Of a DNA stretch of 42,958 nt, positions 31,615 to 40,668 are shown in pieces; the stretch's first letter is position 1; each line of letters begins with the position of its first letter. This DNA comes from JAAYJK01 sp964501655. Lineage in GTDB: Bacteria > Bacillota > Syntrophomonadia > Syntrophomonadales > Syntrophomonadaceae. Both the position numbers and the translations under genes were made by a program. The DNA is taken from the NCBI GenBank assembly GCA_964501655.1, contig CAZCTN010000029.1, positions 1 to 42,958 on the forward strand, in the 5' to 3' direction. Below the pieces are notes generated by a model. The model was given only the letters and a program-made list of their open reading frames with translations, did not search any database and was not told the origin of the DNA.

Positions 31615-33453
31615 ATGGCTGCTAATTTTGCGTATCTAAATACCAGAGATCTGGAGTTTATTCTGCAAGAATGGCTTCCTACCGAGGAAGTATTCGCTTA
31701 TCCCAAGTTTGCTGATTATTATTCCAAAGATGATGTCAAATCAGTTCTGGCACCCATTCTCAAAATGTGTAAAGAGGTAATCGAGCCAAGCAATACGGAT
31801 GGTGAAGAGAATCCGGTAAAATTTGAAAATGGCAAGGTAACCTGTTCGCCTTCCTTTGGACCTTTATTCCATCAACTTCAGGAAGAAGGATGGGGAACCA
31901 GCAACATAGACCATTCAGAAGATGCCATGGTTCTTCCGCATATTCTGCATTCTACCGTATGGGAACTGATTGGCGCTGCCAACCCGACTTTCTGTCCCAC
32001 CATCATATTGACCAGCGGAGCTGCCGGTCTGATTCAGAGTTATGGCGATGATAAAGTGAAATCCATGTTCCTGCCCAATATGATGGACGGAACCTGGTCC
32101 GGCACCATGTGTTTGACTGAACCAAGTGCAGGCTCTGACGTTGGAGATATCCTGTCCAAAGCCTATCCTACCGATGACCCCAGGATTTTCAAGATAAAGG
32201 GTCAGAAAATATTTATAACCTTTGGTGACAATGATTTTACTGAGAATATCATTCATCTCTACCTGGCTCGGGTAGAAGGTGCAAAACCCGGGACCGGCGG
32301 CATCTCACTCTTTGTAGTGCCTAAATTCTGGGTTAATGATGATGGCAGCTTTGAGCCCAATGATGTAGAGACCACCGGGGTTGAACACAAGATGGGACAG
32401 CATGGTTCGGTTACTGCCTCCCTGAGCTTTGGGGATAACAACAACTGCCGCGGCTGGCTGCTGGGCAAGAATCCTCTGGAGAATGAAAGCAAAGGCGAGG
32501 GCATGGCCCAGATGTTCCAGATGATGAATGAAGCCAGGATGGAAACCGGTCATATGGCATTATCCTGTATTGCCAATGCTATGTATAATGCTCGTGATTA
32601 CGCCAAGGATAGGATTCAGGGCCGTCTGCTGACCAATCCCAAGGCCGGTCGTACAGCCATAATCAATCATGAAGATATCCGCCGGACTCTGCTCCTGGGC
32701 AAAGCCCATGCCGAAGCTATCCGGGCTATGTTCTACAAGACCTATATGGCCTTTGACATTCGTCATCACGATCCCGATCCCGAAAGAAGAAAGGCTGCCA
32801 ATGATCTGATAGAAATAACCACTCCCCTGTGCAAAGCTTATCCAACCGACGAAGGCTGGTGGCTGTGTGCCGAAGCCATTCAGGCTTATGGCGGATACGG
32901 CTATTGTGAAGAATATCCGGTGGCCCAGATCGCCAGGGACATAAAAATTTATTCCATCTGGGAGGGCACCAACTTTATCCAGTCCCTGGACCTTTGCGGC
33001 CGCAAGATGACTATGGGCAAAGGGGTACCTTTCCAGAGCTTTATGAAGGAAATGTACGATTTCCATGAAGCCAACAAGGACAACGAGACTCTGAAGAAGG
33101 AGTTCGAAGTTTTCATTAAGGCCTTTAAAGCCATGAGCAAGACTCTGCAGATCATGCAGGGGTATCTGGGCAAAGGCGATTTCAGCATGATGCCCTTGTA
33201 TTCACGCCGTATTCTCACTGCTCTGTCCCAGCTTTATGCCGGCAGGTGCATACTTGACCAGGCTATACTGGCTGATAAGAAAGCCAAAGAAGTAGGACCG
33301 GAACATTTCGATTACAATTTCTACCTGGGCAAAGTATTGTCTGCTCGGTATTATCTCCTGAACGTAGTGCCCAATGTATGGCTTTTAACTGACATCGTTG
33401 CATTGGGAGATCGCTCCGCTCTGGAGATTCCTCTGGAATCCTTCGATTATTAG
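31615..33453 (+). CDS. Acyl-CoA dehydrogenase, large (~600-aa) type
   Basis: 612-aa FAD enzyme, the longer acyl-CoA dehydrogenase class with an extra C-terminal domain. Motifs: MCLTEPSAGSDVGDI (FAD/substrate loop), KGQKIFITFGDND, GGISLFVVPKF, VEHKMGQHGSVT and MNEARMETGHMAL. Near the C-terminal part of the core come AYGGYGYCEEYPVAQIARD and YSIWEGTNFIQ, where the Glu of WEGTN is the expected catalytic base. It makes the 2,3-double bond in acyl-CoA; chain length is not predictable. ATG at 31615 with GGAGGGGG 9 nt upstream; the frame upstream (from 31570) lacks a site. Two terminators follow. Electrons would go to an electron-transfer flavoprotein, not encoded here. Confidence 0.94.
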   Translation: MAANFAYLNTRDLEFILQEWLPTEEVFAYPKFADYYSKDDVKSVLAPILKMCKEVIEPSNTDGEENPVKFENGKVTCSPSFGPLFHQLQEEGWGTSNIDHSEDAMVLPHILHSTVWELIGAANPTFCPTIILTSGAAGLIQSYGDDKVKSMFLPNMMDGTWSGTMCLTEPSAGSDVGDILSKAYPTDDPRIFKIKGQKIFITFGDNDFTENIIHLYLARVEGAKPGTGGISLFVVPKFWVNDDGSFEPNDVETTGVEHKMGQHGSVTASLSFGDNNNCRGWLLGKNPLENESKGEGMAQMFQMMNEARMETGHMALSCIANAMYNARDYAKDRIQGRLLTNPKAGRTAIINHEDIRRTLLLGKAHAEAIRAMFYKTYMAFDIRHHDPDPERRKAANDLIEITTPLCKAYPTDEGWWLCAEAIQAYGGYGYCEEYPVAQIARDIKIYSIWEGTNFIQSLDLCGRKMTMGKGVPFQSFMKEMYDFHEANKDNETLKKEFEVFIKAFKAMSKTLQIMQGYLGKGDFSMMPLYSRRILTALSQLYAGRCILDQAILADKKAKEVGPEHFDYNFYLGKVLSARYYLLNVVPNVWLLTDIVALGDRSALEIPLESFDY

Positions 33454-33485
33454 AAATCTATACCCAGCCTATGGTCTGGTTTTCC

Positions 33486-33516
33486 AAGAACCTCCTGCTA
33501 ACCCGGGAGGTTCTTT
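33486..33516 (+). terminator. Terminator of acyl-CoA dehydrogenase (first)
   Basis: A 10-bp stem (33486-33495 with 33506-33515; AAGAACCTCC core), 10-nt loop, ending in TTCTTT. Confidence 0.75.
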
Positions 33517-33536
33517 GCTGACCTGGCACATAAAAA

Positions 33537-33560
33537 AAAGCCGACCTTCAGGACGGCTTT
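33537..33560. terminator. Second, bidirectional-looking terminator hairpin
   Basis: AAAGCCG (33537-33543) pairs with CGGCTTT (33554-33560), plus a CC/GG pair inside and a TTCA loop. It is preceded by eight A and followed by TTT-like bases, so it could act on both strands. It lies 20 nt past the first hairpin. Confidence 0.65.
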
Positions 33561-33621
33561 GCTCAAGATTGGTACTAATAACACAAACCCAAGCATATAG
33601 ATTTGGAAGGGAAAGTCGCAG

Positions 33622-33681
33622 GTGAACAATAAAGTTAATTATCAAATTGATGATTTAGCTGCAGAACCTGGCATGGATTAA
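33622..33681 (+). pseudogene. Possible remnant of a MerR-type N-terminus (19 codons)
   Basis: GTG at 33622 reads NKVNYQIDDLAAEPGMD and stops at 33679-33681. The segment YQIDDLAAEPGM resembles the first helix of MerR HTH domains, which usually continues T-V-R-x-I-R-x-Y. Nothing follows in frame. A purine stretch (GGAAGGGAAAG) precedes it. It may be a fragment left from gene loss or mere chance. The rest of the 335-nt gap to the next gene contains the two terminators and no other ORF. Confidence 0.25.
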
Positions 33682-33788
33682 GGCTCTTAACAGTTGTTTG
33701 TAAGCTGCCAACTTTGAATTTATCTGGGTTTCAACTCTATTGATCTACCTGATAACAATTTATGAAATGAAAGCGGGAAGTGTTACCG

Positions 33789-34292
33789 GTGAGGGAGATA
33801 TTTTATAAAATCGGTGAGGTGTCAGAGATGCTGCAGATAGAACAGCATACTTTGAGGTACCTGGAAAATACCCTCCGCTTAAAAATCCCGCGCGATGAGC
33901 GGGGAGACCGGATGTACAGCGAAAAGGACGTTGATACTCTGCGTCTGGTTTTGCAGCTGAAAGAGAAGGGATTAAATACTACCGCAATCAAAATGGCTTT
34001 GGAGAATACTGAAGAGCAAGGAGCCCGGGCCGATAATAATTTGCCCACCGTCCGCCCCCCTGGTCATCTGGAACTGGCTGAGATACTGTCCGCAGCTTCC
34101 AAAATAATAGAACAAAATGAGGCCCTGCTGGAACACAACCGCAAGATGGAACAACGATTGGAGCGGATGGAGAAAAAGCTGGATCAGCGCAACCAGGAAA
34201 GAGAAAAAACCATTTCCGAGTTCCTGAGTTTATGGAAAGCGGAACAGGAGGGAAAGCCAAAATCATGGTTTTCCCGTTTCCGCAGCAAGTAA
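33789..34292 (+). CDS. MerR-family DNA-binding protein with C-terminal coiled coil
   Basis: 167 aa. The N-terminal winged-helix MerR domain reads FYKIGEVSEMLQIEQHTLRYLEN, then RDERGDRMYSEKDVDTLRLVLQLKEKGLNTTAIKMALEN, with the usual two wings. A linker leads to a charged coiled coil (about 100-150; NRKMEQRLERMEKKLDQRNQERE), and the end is WFSRFRSK. No Cys pair for metal or thiol sensing is visible, so it is not a CueR/SoxR-type sensor. The coiled coil recalls RacA-like or DUF3967-like MerR proteins. The GTG at 33789 with GGGAAG 8 nt upstream is preferred over the GTG at 33780. It ends 30 nt before the convergent operon. Confidence 0.8.
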   Translation: MREIFYKIGEVSEMLQIEQHTLRYLENTLRLKIPRDERGDRMYSEKDVDTLRLVLQLKEKGLNTTAIKMALENTEEQGARADNNLPTVRPPGHLELAEILSAASKIIEQNEALLEHNRKMEQRLERMEKKLDQRNQEREKTISEFLSLWKAEQEGKPKSWFSRFRSK

Positions 34293-34322
34293 GAGGTTTT
34301 CACTTGACAAATATTTATCAAA

Positions 34323-35126
34323 TCAGTTATCAGCCAGACTACATGGATCGGAGCAGGTGCGGCAGAGTTTCCGTTTAATATTCCCGGGGGAGGTGCGCGA
34401 AGCCTGCTTGACCAGCTTGAGCAGTGCCTGAGCAGTTTCATCGTCCCGGCAGTCAGCGGCCAGTACTACTGCTCCTTCCATACCCCCGACTCCGCCGGCT
34501 GCTATCTGTACCGCGTCAATCCCCAGCAGTATCTTTAAGCTTTCCAGCTCGGTGATTATGGTGGCATTGGACAAAGATATGTAACCGGTTTTCATCCCGA
34601 TTAGCCGGGAGCTTTTTTCCCTGCCCATTACCGCCTCCGCCGATGGACAGGAAGGGATCATTTTTTCCAATCCGGCCGGAACAATGAGCTTTATCCCCCG
34701 GGCCTTCAGAATACCAATGGATTTGCCGATGGTTCCACCCTGAGCATCGCCCAGCAGGATGCCGGCATTACCGCAAGGGTCTATGGCATTGGCTCCTTTG
34801 ATAAAAACATCTTCAGGACCGAAAGAGTTTAGAAATTCCAGCCAGTCGATGTCCACAATCCGACCCTTTTCCAGGCACCATGGTTTATGGCGCAGACCAG
34901 CCTCGGTTGCGCATGCTGCCCGCTGGCTGATAACCCCTGCAACATAGCGTTCGGCTTGATCAATCTTAAGGTTTAGCAACTGCTCAGCCACGGCAATGTT
35001 GGTTGTTCCATGGCCGATAAAGATCCGGCCTTTTTCCCAGGCCTTTTGTACTTCCGGCAGCCGGCATACGGCTCGGGCTATGATGTATTTGGAGGCGGCC
35101 GGATGCAAGGCAAAGGTACTTATCAT
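34323..35126 (-). CDS. Conserved-type protein of unknown function, last gene of the Hsp70-like operon
   Basis: 267 aa, not recognised. Gly-rich loops: GRIFIGHGTTNIAVAEQLL near the N-terminus, NAIDPCGNAGILLGDAQGGTIGKS in the middle and AAGGVGGMEGAVVLAADC near the end. The first resembles the phosphosugar/CoA-binding loop of ISOCOT-fold domains (DeoR sensor type), a weak and unproven match. Eight Cys, including CRTCSDPC at the C-terminus, which could hold a metal. No signal peptide or membrane helix. AAAGGAG lies 10 nt before the ATG. It starts 30 nt after the Hsp70-like gene, so it probably shares its transcript. It may also be only a passenger. Confidence 0.7.
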   Translation of the reverse strand: MISTFALHPAASKYIIARAVCRLPEVQKAWEKGRIFIGHGTTNIAVAEQLLNLKIDQAERYVAGVISQRAACATEAGLRHKPWCLEKGRIVDIDWLEFLNSFGPEDVFIKGANAIDPCGNAGILLGDAQGGTIGKSIGILKARGIKLIVPAGLEKMIPSCPSAEAVMGREKSSRLIGMKTGYISLSNATIITELESLKILLGIDAVQIAAGGVGGMEGAVVLAADCRDDETAQALLKLVKQASRTSPGNIKRKLCRTCSDPCSLADN

Positions 35127-35156
35127 GCCTACTCAACTCCTTTGGGTAAATTATTT

Positions 35157-36860
35157 TTATCGACTGTCAAGTATCTGCAAGAGGCAGATCAGCTTGTAGA
35201 ACAGGGTCTGAGCATGACCATCCCCGGGTGAAGATCTCCTGGCCTGTTCCTGCAGATGATGGGCAAAGTCTTTAATTAGATCGGGATGAATATATTTGTA
35301 GTCTTTAATCAGGTTCAGAGCATCTATCTGTCTTGAGACAAAATCGGGGAAGGCAGCAAAGCCATCTTCCGGGGCCATGAGGGAATAGCCTTCGGAAGTT
35401 TCCAGGCTGCTGAGAGACATATTCAAAAAAACACTGATTTGATCTGGTATTTGTTCTTCTTGCCAGGTCAGGTTCAGCACCGGTTCCATACCCTGGAATC
35501 GTTCCCGGGTTATATCCTCTTCTCCCTGGGCTACTTCATATATTTTCAGAGCAAGTTCTTTATCCTGTTCTTCCCGGAGTATTGAGGCGGTATCCAGGGA
35601 TAGTATTTGATATCTGCCCCGTACCTCCAGTTCCAGGTTGGCAGTGTCAAAGGGTATCTTCGCAAGCAGGCTTTGCTTTTGCTCAGGGTCAGGAACTTCC
35701 TGGTAAAAATCGAAGGGATAAACGGTCTTCAAGCGGGTATTCCGATCCAGGTAATAAGCATTCCAGCAGCATAATCCGCGAGCGACCAGATTCATCTGCT
35801 GCGATTGGATCAGCGGTATATCCGGAAAACACCGTTTAATTATCTGCTCCACTCCCGGAGAAAGAGAGGCTCCGCCCTGAAGCAGAATACAGTCCAACTG
35901 CCATCTATCAGCTGATGCCAGACCCAATGAAACCGCCCGGTCTCTGAGGGTTCCCTGACAGTAAAGCCAGAGTCGTTCGTACACCGGTTCCAGGCGGTCC
36001 AAAAATGAATCCTGGTCGATGTATGAAGTGATGGAAGCTCCCTTATAGAAATCACTCAGATAAAGAGCAGAAAAACCCTGACAGCTAACTTCCAGCTTCA
36101 GTTGCTCAGCTTCGGTCAGCCATTGATAGTAAAGCTGCTTTTCTGACGGGAGCAGGGACGTGCCGGTGACAAAACTGTCCGGGATACTATACCCGGTTTG
36201 TATCTGATAGAGGGGTAGGAAGATATTTCTGATGATACCCAGGTCCAGCTCAGACCCGGAAAAGGCATCATAGCCAATCTGCAATTGGGTTTCCAGGATC
36301 AACTCCCGCATATGACCGGCAGCCTCCATAAAACTGAAATCAGTAGTGCCGCCACCCATGTCTATGCTTAGTACAGCTCCCTCCAGAGGACCGGACGGGT
36401 TAAGAGTATTGTAAGCCATCAGAGCCGCCAGGGGTTCAGGTATCAAATGGATATCGGTCAGACCGGATATTTTTCGGGCTGCATCCAGCAATATTCGCCG
36501 GGAATTTAGTCCGAAATAGTTGGGAACGGATAGGGATAGGGAAGTGATATCAGTAATTTCTTCCTTTATATATGTATTCCATAAAAAGGATAAAAATTCT
36601 TCCGTCAATTCCGCCAGTTTATAAGGTCCCAGCCGATACTGGGCACATCTTTTTAAGTCCAGCTTAAAAAAGCAAGCCTTATCTATCCCGGGTTCATCCA
36701 GGCGCAGGGCCAGATTGCCGAAGTACAGCTGACCGGCAGCTGGTGAATAGGCAGCGGCAGTAGGGATCAATGAATGCTCTGAAGTGATATCCAACCATTC
36801 CCCATCTGCTAAAGCTGCGATTTTGGTGTATGAAGTTCCCATATCGATGCCCAGATGCAT
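35157..36860 (-). CDS. Hsp70/actin-fold ATPase with non-canonical C-terminal domain
   Basis: 567 aa. The Hsp70 nucleotide-binding domain is intact: phosphate-1 loop LGIDMGTSYTKIA (3-15), SLSVPNYFGLNSRRILLDAARKISGL, LIPEPLAALMAY, phosphate-2 LSIDMGGGTTDFSF (164-177) and the adenosine loop LLQGGASLSPGVEQII (326-341). The DnaK start signature IGIDLGTT is altered to LGIDMGTS. The C-terminal ~180 residues lack a recognisable DnaK substrate-binding domain, although LELEVRGRYQI gives a beta-rich start. So this is a divergent family member, probably with a dedicated client. It follows the 523-aa gene by 2 nt and is the fourth gene of a five-gene operon. Neither dnaJ nor grpE is nearby. Confidence 0.88.
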   Translation of the reverse strand: MHLGIDMGTSYTKIAALADGEWLDITSEHSLIPTAAAYSPAAGQLYFGNLALRLDEPGIDKACFFKLDLKRCAQYRLGPYKLAELTEEFLSFLWNTYIKEEITDITSLSLSVPNYFGLNSRRILLDAARKISGLTDIHLIPEPLAALMAYNTLNPSGPLEGAVLSIDMGGGTTDFSFMEAAGHMRELILETQLQIGYDAFSGSELDLGIIRNIFLPLYQIQTGYSIPDSFVTGTSLLPSEKQLYYQWLTEAEQLKLEVSCQGFSALYLSDFYKGASITSYIDQDSFLDRLEPVYERLWLYCQGTLRDRAVSLGLASADRWQLDCILLQGGASLSPGVEQIIKRCFPDIPLIQSQQMNLVARGLCCWNAYYLDRNTRLKTVYPFDFYQEVPDPEQKQSLLAKIPFDTANLELEVRGRYQILSLDTASILREEQDKELALKIYEVAQGEEDITRERFQGMEPVLNLTWQEEQIPDQISVFLNMSLSSLETSEGYSLMAPEDGFAAFPDFVSRQIDALNLIKDYKYIHPDLIKDFAHHLQEQARRSSPGDGHAQTLFYKLICLLQILDSR

Positions 36861-36862
36861 AG

Positions 36863-38434
36863 CTATCCTTTCTTTCCTATAATGAAGTATGGTATTTCTT
36901 CCGTAAGGTCATCTTCCACCCGGATAAGAAAGATATCGCCCTCTTCATACAGGACGGTGTTATCGTCTTTTTCGGTAATCCTGGTATTAATGTGATATTT
37001 ATCCAGGAGGTACAGATATTCATCAGGTAAAATCTGATTCCGGGCCAGGGGAATATGGGTAACCCGTATCTCGAAATCTCTCCAGATTCTGGACAAATTA
37101 CGCGGAGTCAGGAGTCTTTCCAGGTCATGCTGGATGTTGTTCAGTATTTCAATTTGTGCCTCCAGATGTTTAAGAACTTCCTGGCTGTGACCTGTGATCT
37201 GGGAAACCTGCTGCTGTTGTCCGACCAGCATCTTAAGCCTGCTTTCTGCCGCCTGAAATGCATAGTTTATCTGCTGCAAACCGGATGCCAACCAACTGAG
37301 CTGATGCTCGGGACTCTCCTGGGCCATAGCTTTAAAGAGGGGCACTGAAAATTCCAGGATATTTTGCAGCTCCTGGCTGAAATAAACAAAATCCATGGCC
37401 GTGGTATTATCCATATCCTGGTTTAGCCGGTCAATGCTTTTTAAGGTGGAAGACAGGTCATAATACAGTTCTTCCAGGTAATCCGGATTTTCCAGTTGGA
37501 GCAGATATAAATTAGGCATCAATGCCAAGGCAGGATTGGAACGGCAAAAGGCCAGCAAATGCAGCAATTTCAGCCAGACTGAGAAAAGGTTCTGAAGTTT
37601 CAGGACAAGCTCCTGCACTCGCAGAGTATTCCCCAGAGAAAGATTCAAACTTATAAGTTCGGTATACTGAAGGGCAGGGGATTGAATCTGCAACTGGAAA
37701 AAATCCTTCAAAGCTTCCGGTCCCTCACTGTCCAGGAGCAGCTGGCCGATACGAGTCAGGCGCTGAGTCAGTATATTATCCTCCTGACTGCATTTTTTCA
37801 GCAGATCACCGATCAACTGCTGTTTTTCCAGCATCCGGTAATAGGCGGAAATATCTTCGCTGCAGGCCAGGCTAGGGGAGCAGAAAGGCCTCAAGGCCAG
37901 CATCAGCTGGTGGGAGTGCTGGTCGGAGGGCCAGCTTTCCAACTGGGCGCCAAGGCTTCGAAGGGATTGGAGGAACTGGTCCAGATCCCCCAGGCGGGTT
38001 CTTATTTCCTTAATGGCGTATAACAGTTCGATTACCTGCCGATCGGCTTCATCACTTATGGATAGAGTATTTTCCATAATTTGCTGTTTTAGCTGCTGCA
38101 AATGTCTGATCAAGGTCTTAACCTGGTTGAAAATATTGGCGTTACGTTTGATTACCGCTGAAATATATTTAATCAGCAGGCTTTCCTGCATCTTGATGCC
38201 CAGCAGGCCTTGTACCTGATCCTGGATGTCCTTCTGATAAGCCGGCCAAAACTTCTCGTGAAAGCTGCGATAATAAAAGGAGTTAATGGCCAGCAGGTAA
38301 CGGTCCAGGTCATCCAGCGAAAGTGAGTCCGATTTGTATTCGCGGCTGATCATCTCCAACTCACCCCGCAGAATAAGCAGGAATTGCTCCATGTTTTCCT
38401 TGTAGGTATCTGCGTTTATTTCATTGCTGTTCAT
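36863..38434 (-). CDS. Helical/coiled-coil protein of unknown function in the Hsp70-like operon
   Basis: 523 aa, not recognised. Mostly Gln/Leu/Glu-rich helix, with coiled-coil-like stretches around residues 90-145 (FNQVKTLIRHLQQLKQQIME) and 390-440 (VGQQQQVSQITGHSQEVLKHLEAQIEILNNIQ). The last ~75 residues look like a small alpha/beta domain (WRDFEIRVTHIPLAR, VLYEEGDIFLIRVEDD, IPYFIIGKKG). No signal peptide, no membrane helix, no catalytic motif. It overlaps the upstream gene by 4 nt and ends 2 nt before the Hsp70-like gene, so it is translated together with it. A cofactor or scaffold for the ATPase is the simplest guess. Confidence 0.85.
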   Translation of the reverse strand: MNSNEINADTYKENMEQFLLILRGELEMISREYKSDSLSLDDLDRYLLAINSFYYRSFHEKFWPAYQKDIQDQVQGLLGIKMQESLLIKYISAVIKRNANIFNQVKTLIRHLQQLKQQIMENTLSISDEADRQVIELLYAIKEIRTRLGDLDQFLQSLRSLGAQLESWPSDQHSHQLMLALRPFCSPSLACSEDISAYYRMLEKQQLIGDLLKKCSQEDNILTQRLTRIGQLLLDSEGPEALKDFFQLQIQSPALQYTELISLNLSLGNTLRVQELVLKLQNLFSVWLKLLHLLAFCRSNPALALMPNLYLLQLENPDYLEELYYDLSSTLKSIDRLNQDMDNTTAMDFVYFSQELQNILEFSVPLFKAMAQESPEHQLSWLASGLQQINYAFQAAESRLKMLVGQQQQVSQITGHSQEVLKHLEAQIEILNNIQHDLERLLTPRNLSRIWRDFEIRVTHIPLARNQILPDEYLYLLDKYHINTRITEKDDNTVLYEEGDIFLIRVEDDLTEEIPYFIIGKKG

Positions 38435-39900
38435 TCAATTACCCCCAGAAAATAGCCGGCCAGAACCTGGCGTTTTAATTCCGCGTCCTTCATCCTTACC
38501 AACTCAGGCCGGGAAGCCATCTCCCCCTGCAGGCCAGACCGGTCATAATTCGCATTAAGATTGCATATCTGTATAGCCCGCTGACGTTTGGATTCCCCGG
38601 CTATCGAAGCAAGCTGCCGGGATGTAGTCTCATTTATAAACATCGGGTGGGGCACCCATTCCCACAGCAGCAGATAATAGTCTATCAGAGCAGAGGCCAG
38701 ATGCTGATTAAGGTCCAGCAGGCCCACGATATTACTCAGACGCAGATATTCCATGATCACAAAAGACTCATGGGGCAGGGAAGATATTTTCTGACTGGTC
38801 ATTTTCAGCAGGGTTTCAACCCGATCCGGGTTTATCTTCGCCTGGACTTCGCTGTCATTCAGCAGGGAGGCCTCATAAGGCCGGTATTGTTTCAGGATGC
38901 TGCCTTTGCTGTGAATCTCATATCTGATAGCCGAATGGGGCTGGTTGAAAGCGGCGGCAATACTTTCCCCGATGGCCAGGTACTGCAGGCTGGCTCGATC
39001 CGGGTTGATAAGGGGGAAAAAATCGGCGTAAAGTTTATGAGCTGCTCTATAGGGATTCACTGGCTGGCTCAACAGAGCTTGCAGGGGAATCACCTGTCTT
39101 AGCAGGCGGGAAAAGCTACGATGGATTGTTTCGTCATCCAGCAGGCTAACCAGGCGGTTATTGCGTTGATAATCGCTGTATATGTCCATCAGCAGGGTCA
39201 AACAGTCTTCGATCATACCGCTGCGGAAAAGTGATTCAGCCGCTGCCAGCTGGGTGCTGAAACGCTTCATGGCATAAGGATCCCGGAAATGGGAGGCATT
39301 ACTCTGCTCCAAAAGGTCCAGGGCTTCCAATATATTTTCCGTTTTATCTCCATATAAACCGGGATTGCTGGCACTCTTTAGCTGAGGATTATAGCCATAT
39401 AAATCACGCTTTCGGGTGTTGATCAGCTCAGTTTCCCGTTCTTTGAACAGCTTGCGCAGTTCCGGATTTGCAGTTCGTGACGCCAGGTACTGGCAGGAGT
39501 CCAAATCCAGTGCGTTTATGACTCGGGTCATATGAAGATGATGCTCTGGATTATAGAGATTCACCAGAAATTGAAGCCGGAAAGGCCGGGGAGAACGCAG
39601 CATGATATACCAGGGCAGAAAATCCCAGAATTCCCGCAGGAGATGGTCAGGCCCTTCGGCCAGCCATTTCAGTATTTCAATATTATGCAGGTGGTCCAGC
39701 AGTAGATTAAAAAAGTCCAACCGGTGCCGGGAGAAATACCAGCTGCGATAATAATACTCCAACTCAAAGGCGTCGGAAACAGCTCCGGCCTCAGCAGGAA
39801 AAGCCCGCGCGGCATATCTTAAGCTCAGTTCTTCCTGCCACATATTGAACAGGTCGTCATTTTGTCGTAATTGTTCTAAATCTAATGGTACAGCTGGCAT
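38431..39900 (-). CDS. Large helical protein of unknown function in the Hsp70-like operon
   Basis: 489 aa, not recognised. Soluble, helix-rich and aromatic-rich (LEYYYRSWYFSRHRLDFFNLLLDHLHN, REFWDFLPWYIMLRSPRPFRLQFL). The middle part (YAMKRFSTQLAAAESLFRSGMIEDCLTLLMDIYSDY) resembles a TPR-like helix pair, but I cannot call a repeat. No catalytic motif or membrane helix. It overlaps the 523-aa gene by 4 nt, so the two are coupled, and starts 11 nt after the first gene of the operon. Confidence 0.85.
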   Translation of the reverse strand: MPAVPLDLEQLRQNDDLFNMWQEELSLRYAARAFPAEAGAVSDAFELEYYYRSWYFSRHRLDFFNLLLDHLHNIEILKWLAEGPDHLLREFWDFLPWYIMLRSPRPFRLQFLVNLYNPEHHLHMTRVINALDLDSCQYLASRTANPELRKLFKERETELINTRKRDLYGYNPQLKSASNPGLYGDKTENILEALDLLEQSNASHFRDPYAMKRFSTQLAAAESLFRSGMIEDCLTLLMDIYSDYQRNNRLVSLLDDETIHRSFSRLLRQVIPLQALLSQPVNPYRAAHKLYADFFPLINPDRASLQYLAIGESIAAAFNQPHSAIRYEIHSKGSILKQYRPYEASLLNDSEVQAKINPDRVETLLKMTSQKISSLPHESFVIMEYLRLSNIVGLLDLNQHLASALIDYYLLLWEWVPHPMFINETTSRQLASIAGESKRQRAIQICNLNANYDRSGLQGEMASRPELVRMKDAELKRQVLAGYFLGVIE

Positions 39901-39911
39901 TATCTTACTCC

Positions 39912-40610
39912 TTAGCTAGATGTTCCGTAAAAGGCGGCGTTTAGAATTATACAGGCATTTTCAGCCTGAACCAGGTCACTCTGATGTAAAAATATATAGT
40001 AATAAATGGATTTTTCCTTATTGGTATAGATTCCCCCCAGTTTATCTTTTTCCAGCACCGTAATTTTATCCTGGCTGGCCTTGCCCCGCTGAAGATAGCG
40101 GTAAGACTGCAGGCGGGTGACAAACTGATAGCGGGCCAGGCGTTCAAAGTGAGTTTTCAGCCCTATTTCTTTGTAAGGATTACCCTCCTCATACTTAATA
40201 ACTGCATCTGAGATCCGGGCCGGCGGCAGTTCCAGCAAATCTGCATCGGTCTGAAAGAGGGTACTGCTCAGTTTTCGCAGGATGGTCCAGTGGGTTTCCT
40301 GTTCCAGCAGATAACTGAGATAAGGATGCAAGTTAGCCGGGAACAGTTTCAACAGGTTAGCTTCCTCTTGCATCTGCGGCAACACATCCGGATGATACAC
40401 CAGGTAATTTATCAGGTCATCTATCTGGTATTTAAAACGCGGAATATATAAGGAATAATCCAGCCATAAAACCGCAGAATATCTATCAAAAAACACTTTA
40501 TAGGATTCGAGGGAGTTCTCAAAAAGTGCATCGATATATTGCAGCAGGTCTTTATATTCCTGTTCCGTCAAGGTTTTCCTTTTGTCCAGTTTTCTAAGTA
40601 TAGCTCTCAT
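39912..40610 (-). CDS. Helical protein of unknown function, first gene of the Hsp70-like operon
   Basis: 232 aa, not recognised. Starts MRAILRKLDKRKTLTEQEYKDLL; rich in Tyr and Leu (YSAVLWLDYSLYIPRFKYQIDDLINYL, LHPYLSYLLEQETHW). The C-terminal part (ITVLEKDKLGGIYTNKEKSIYYYIFLHQSDLV) may be a beta-containing domain. Cytosolic by composition. The frame opens at a GTG at 40619, but the ATG at 40610 with GGTG 6 nt upstream is preferred; neither ribosome site is strong. It is divergent from the hydrolase gene at 40729 across a 118-nt region. The next gene starts 11 nt after its stop. Confidence 0.8.
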   Translation of the reverse strand: MRAILRKLDKRKTLTEQEYKDLLQYIDALFENSLESYKVFFDRYSAVLWLDYSLYIPRFKYQIDDLINYLVYHPDVLPQMQEEANLLKLFPANLHPYLSYLLEQETHWTILRKLSSTLFQTDADLLELPPARISDAVIKYEEGNPYKEIGLKTHFERLARYQFVTRLQSYRYLQRGKASQDKITVLEKDKLGGIYTNKEKSIYYYIFLHQSDLVQAENACIILNAAFYGTSS

Positions 40611-40668
40611 GTAATGCACCGAATCAGTTTTTATTTATTTTAACCCAAGCAGCAGGCAGTAGAAAGGT

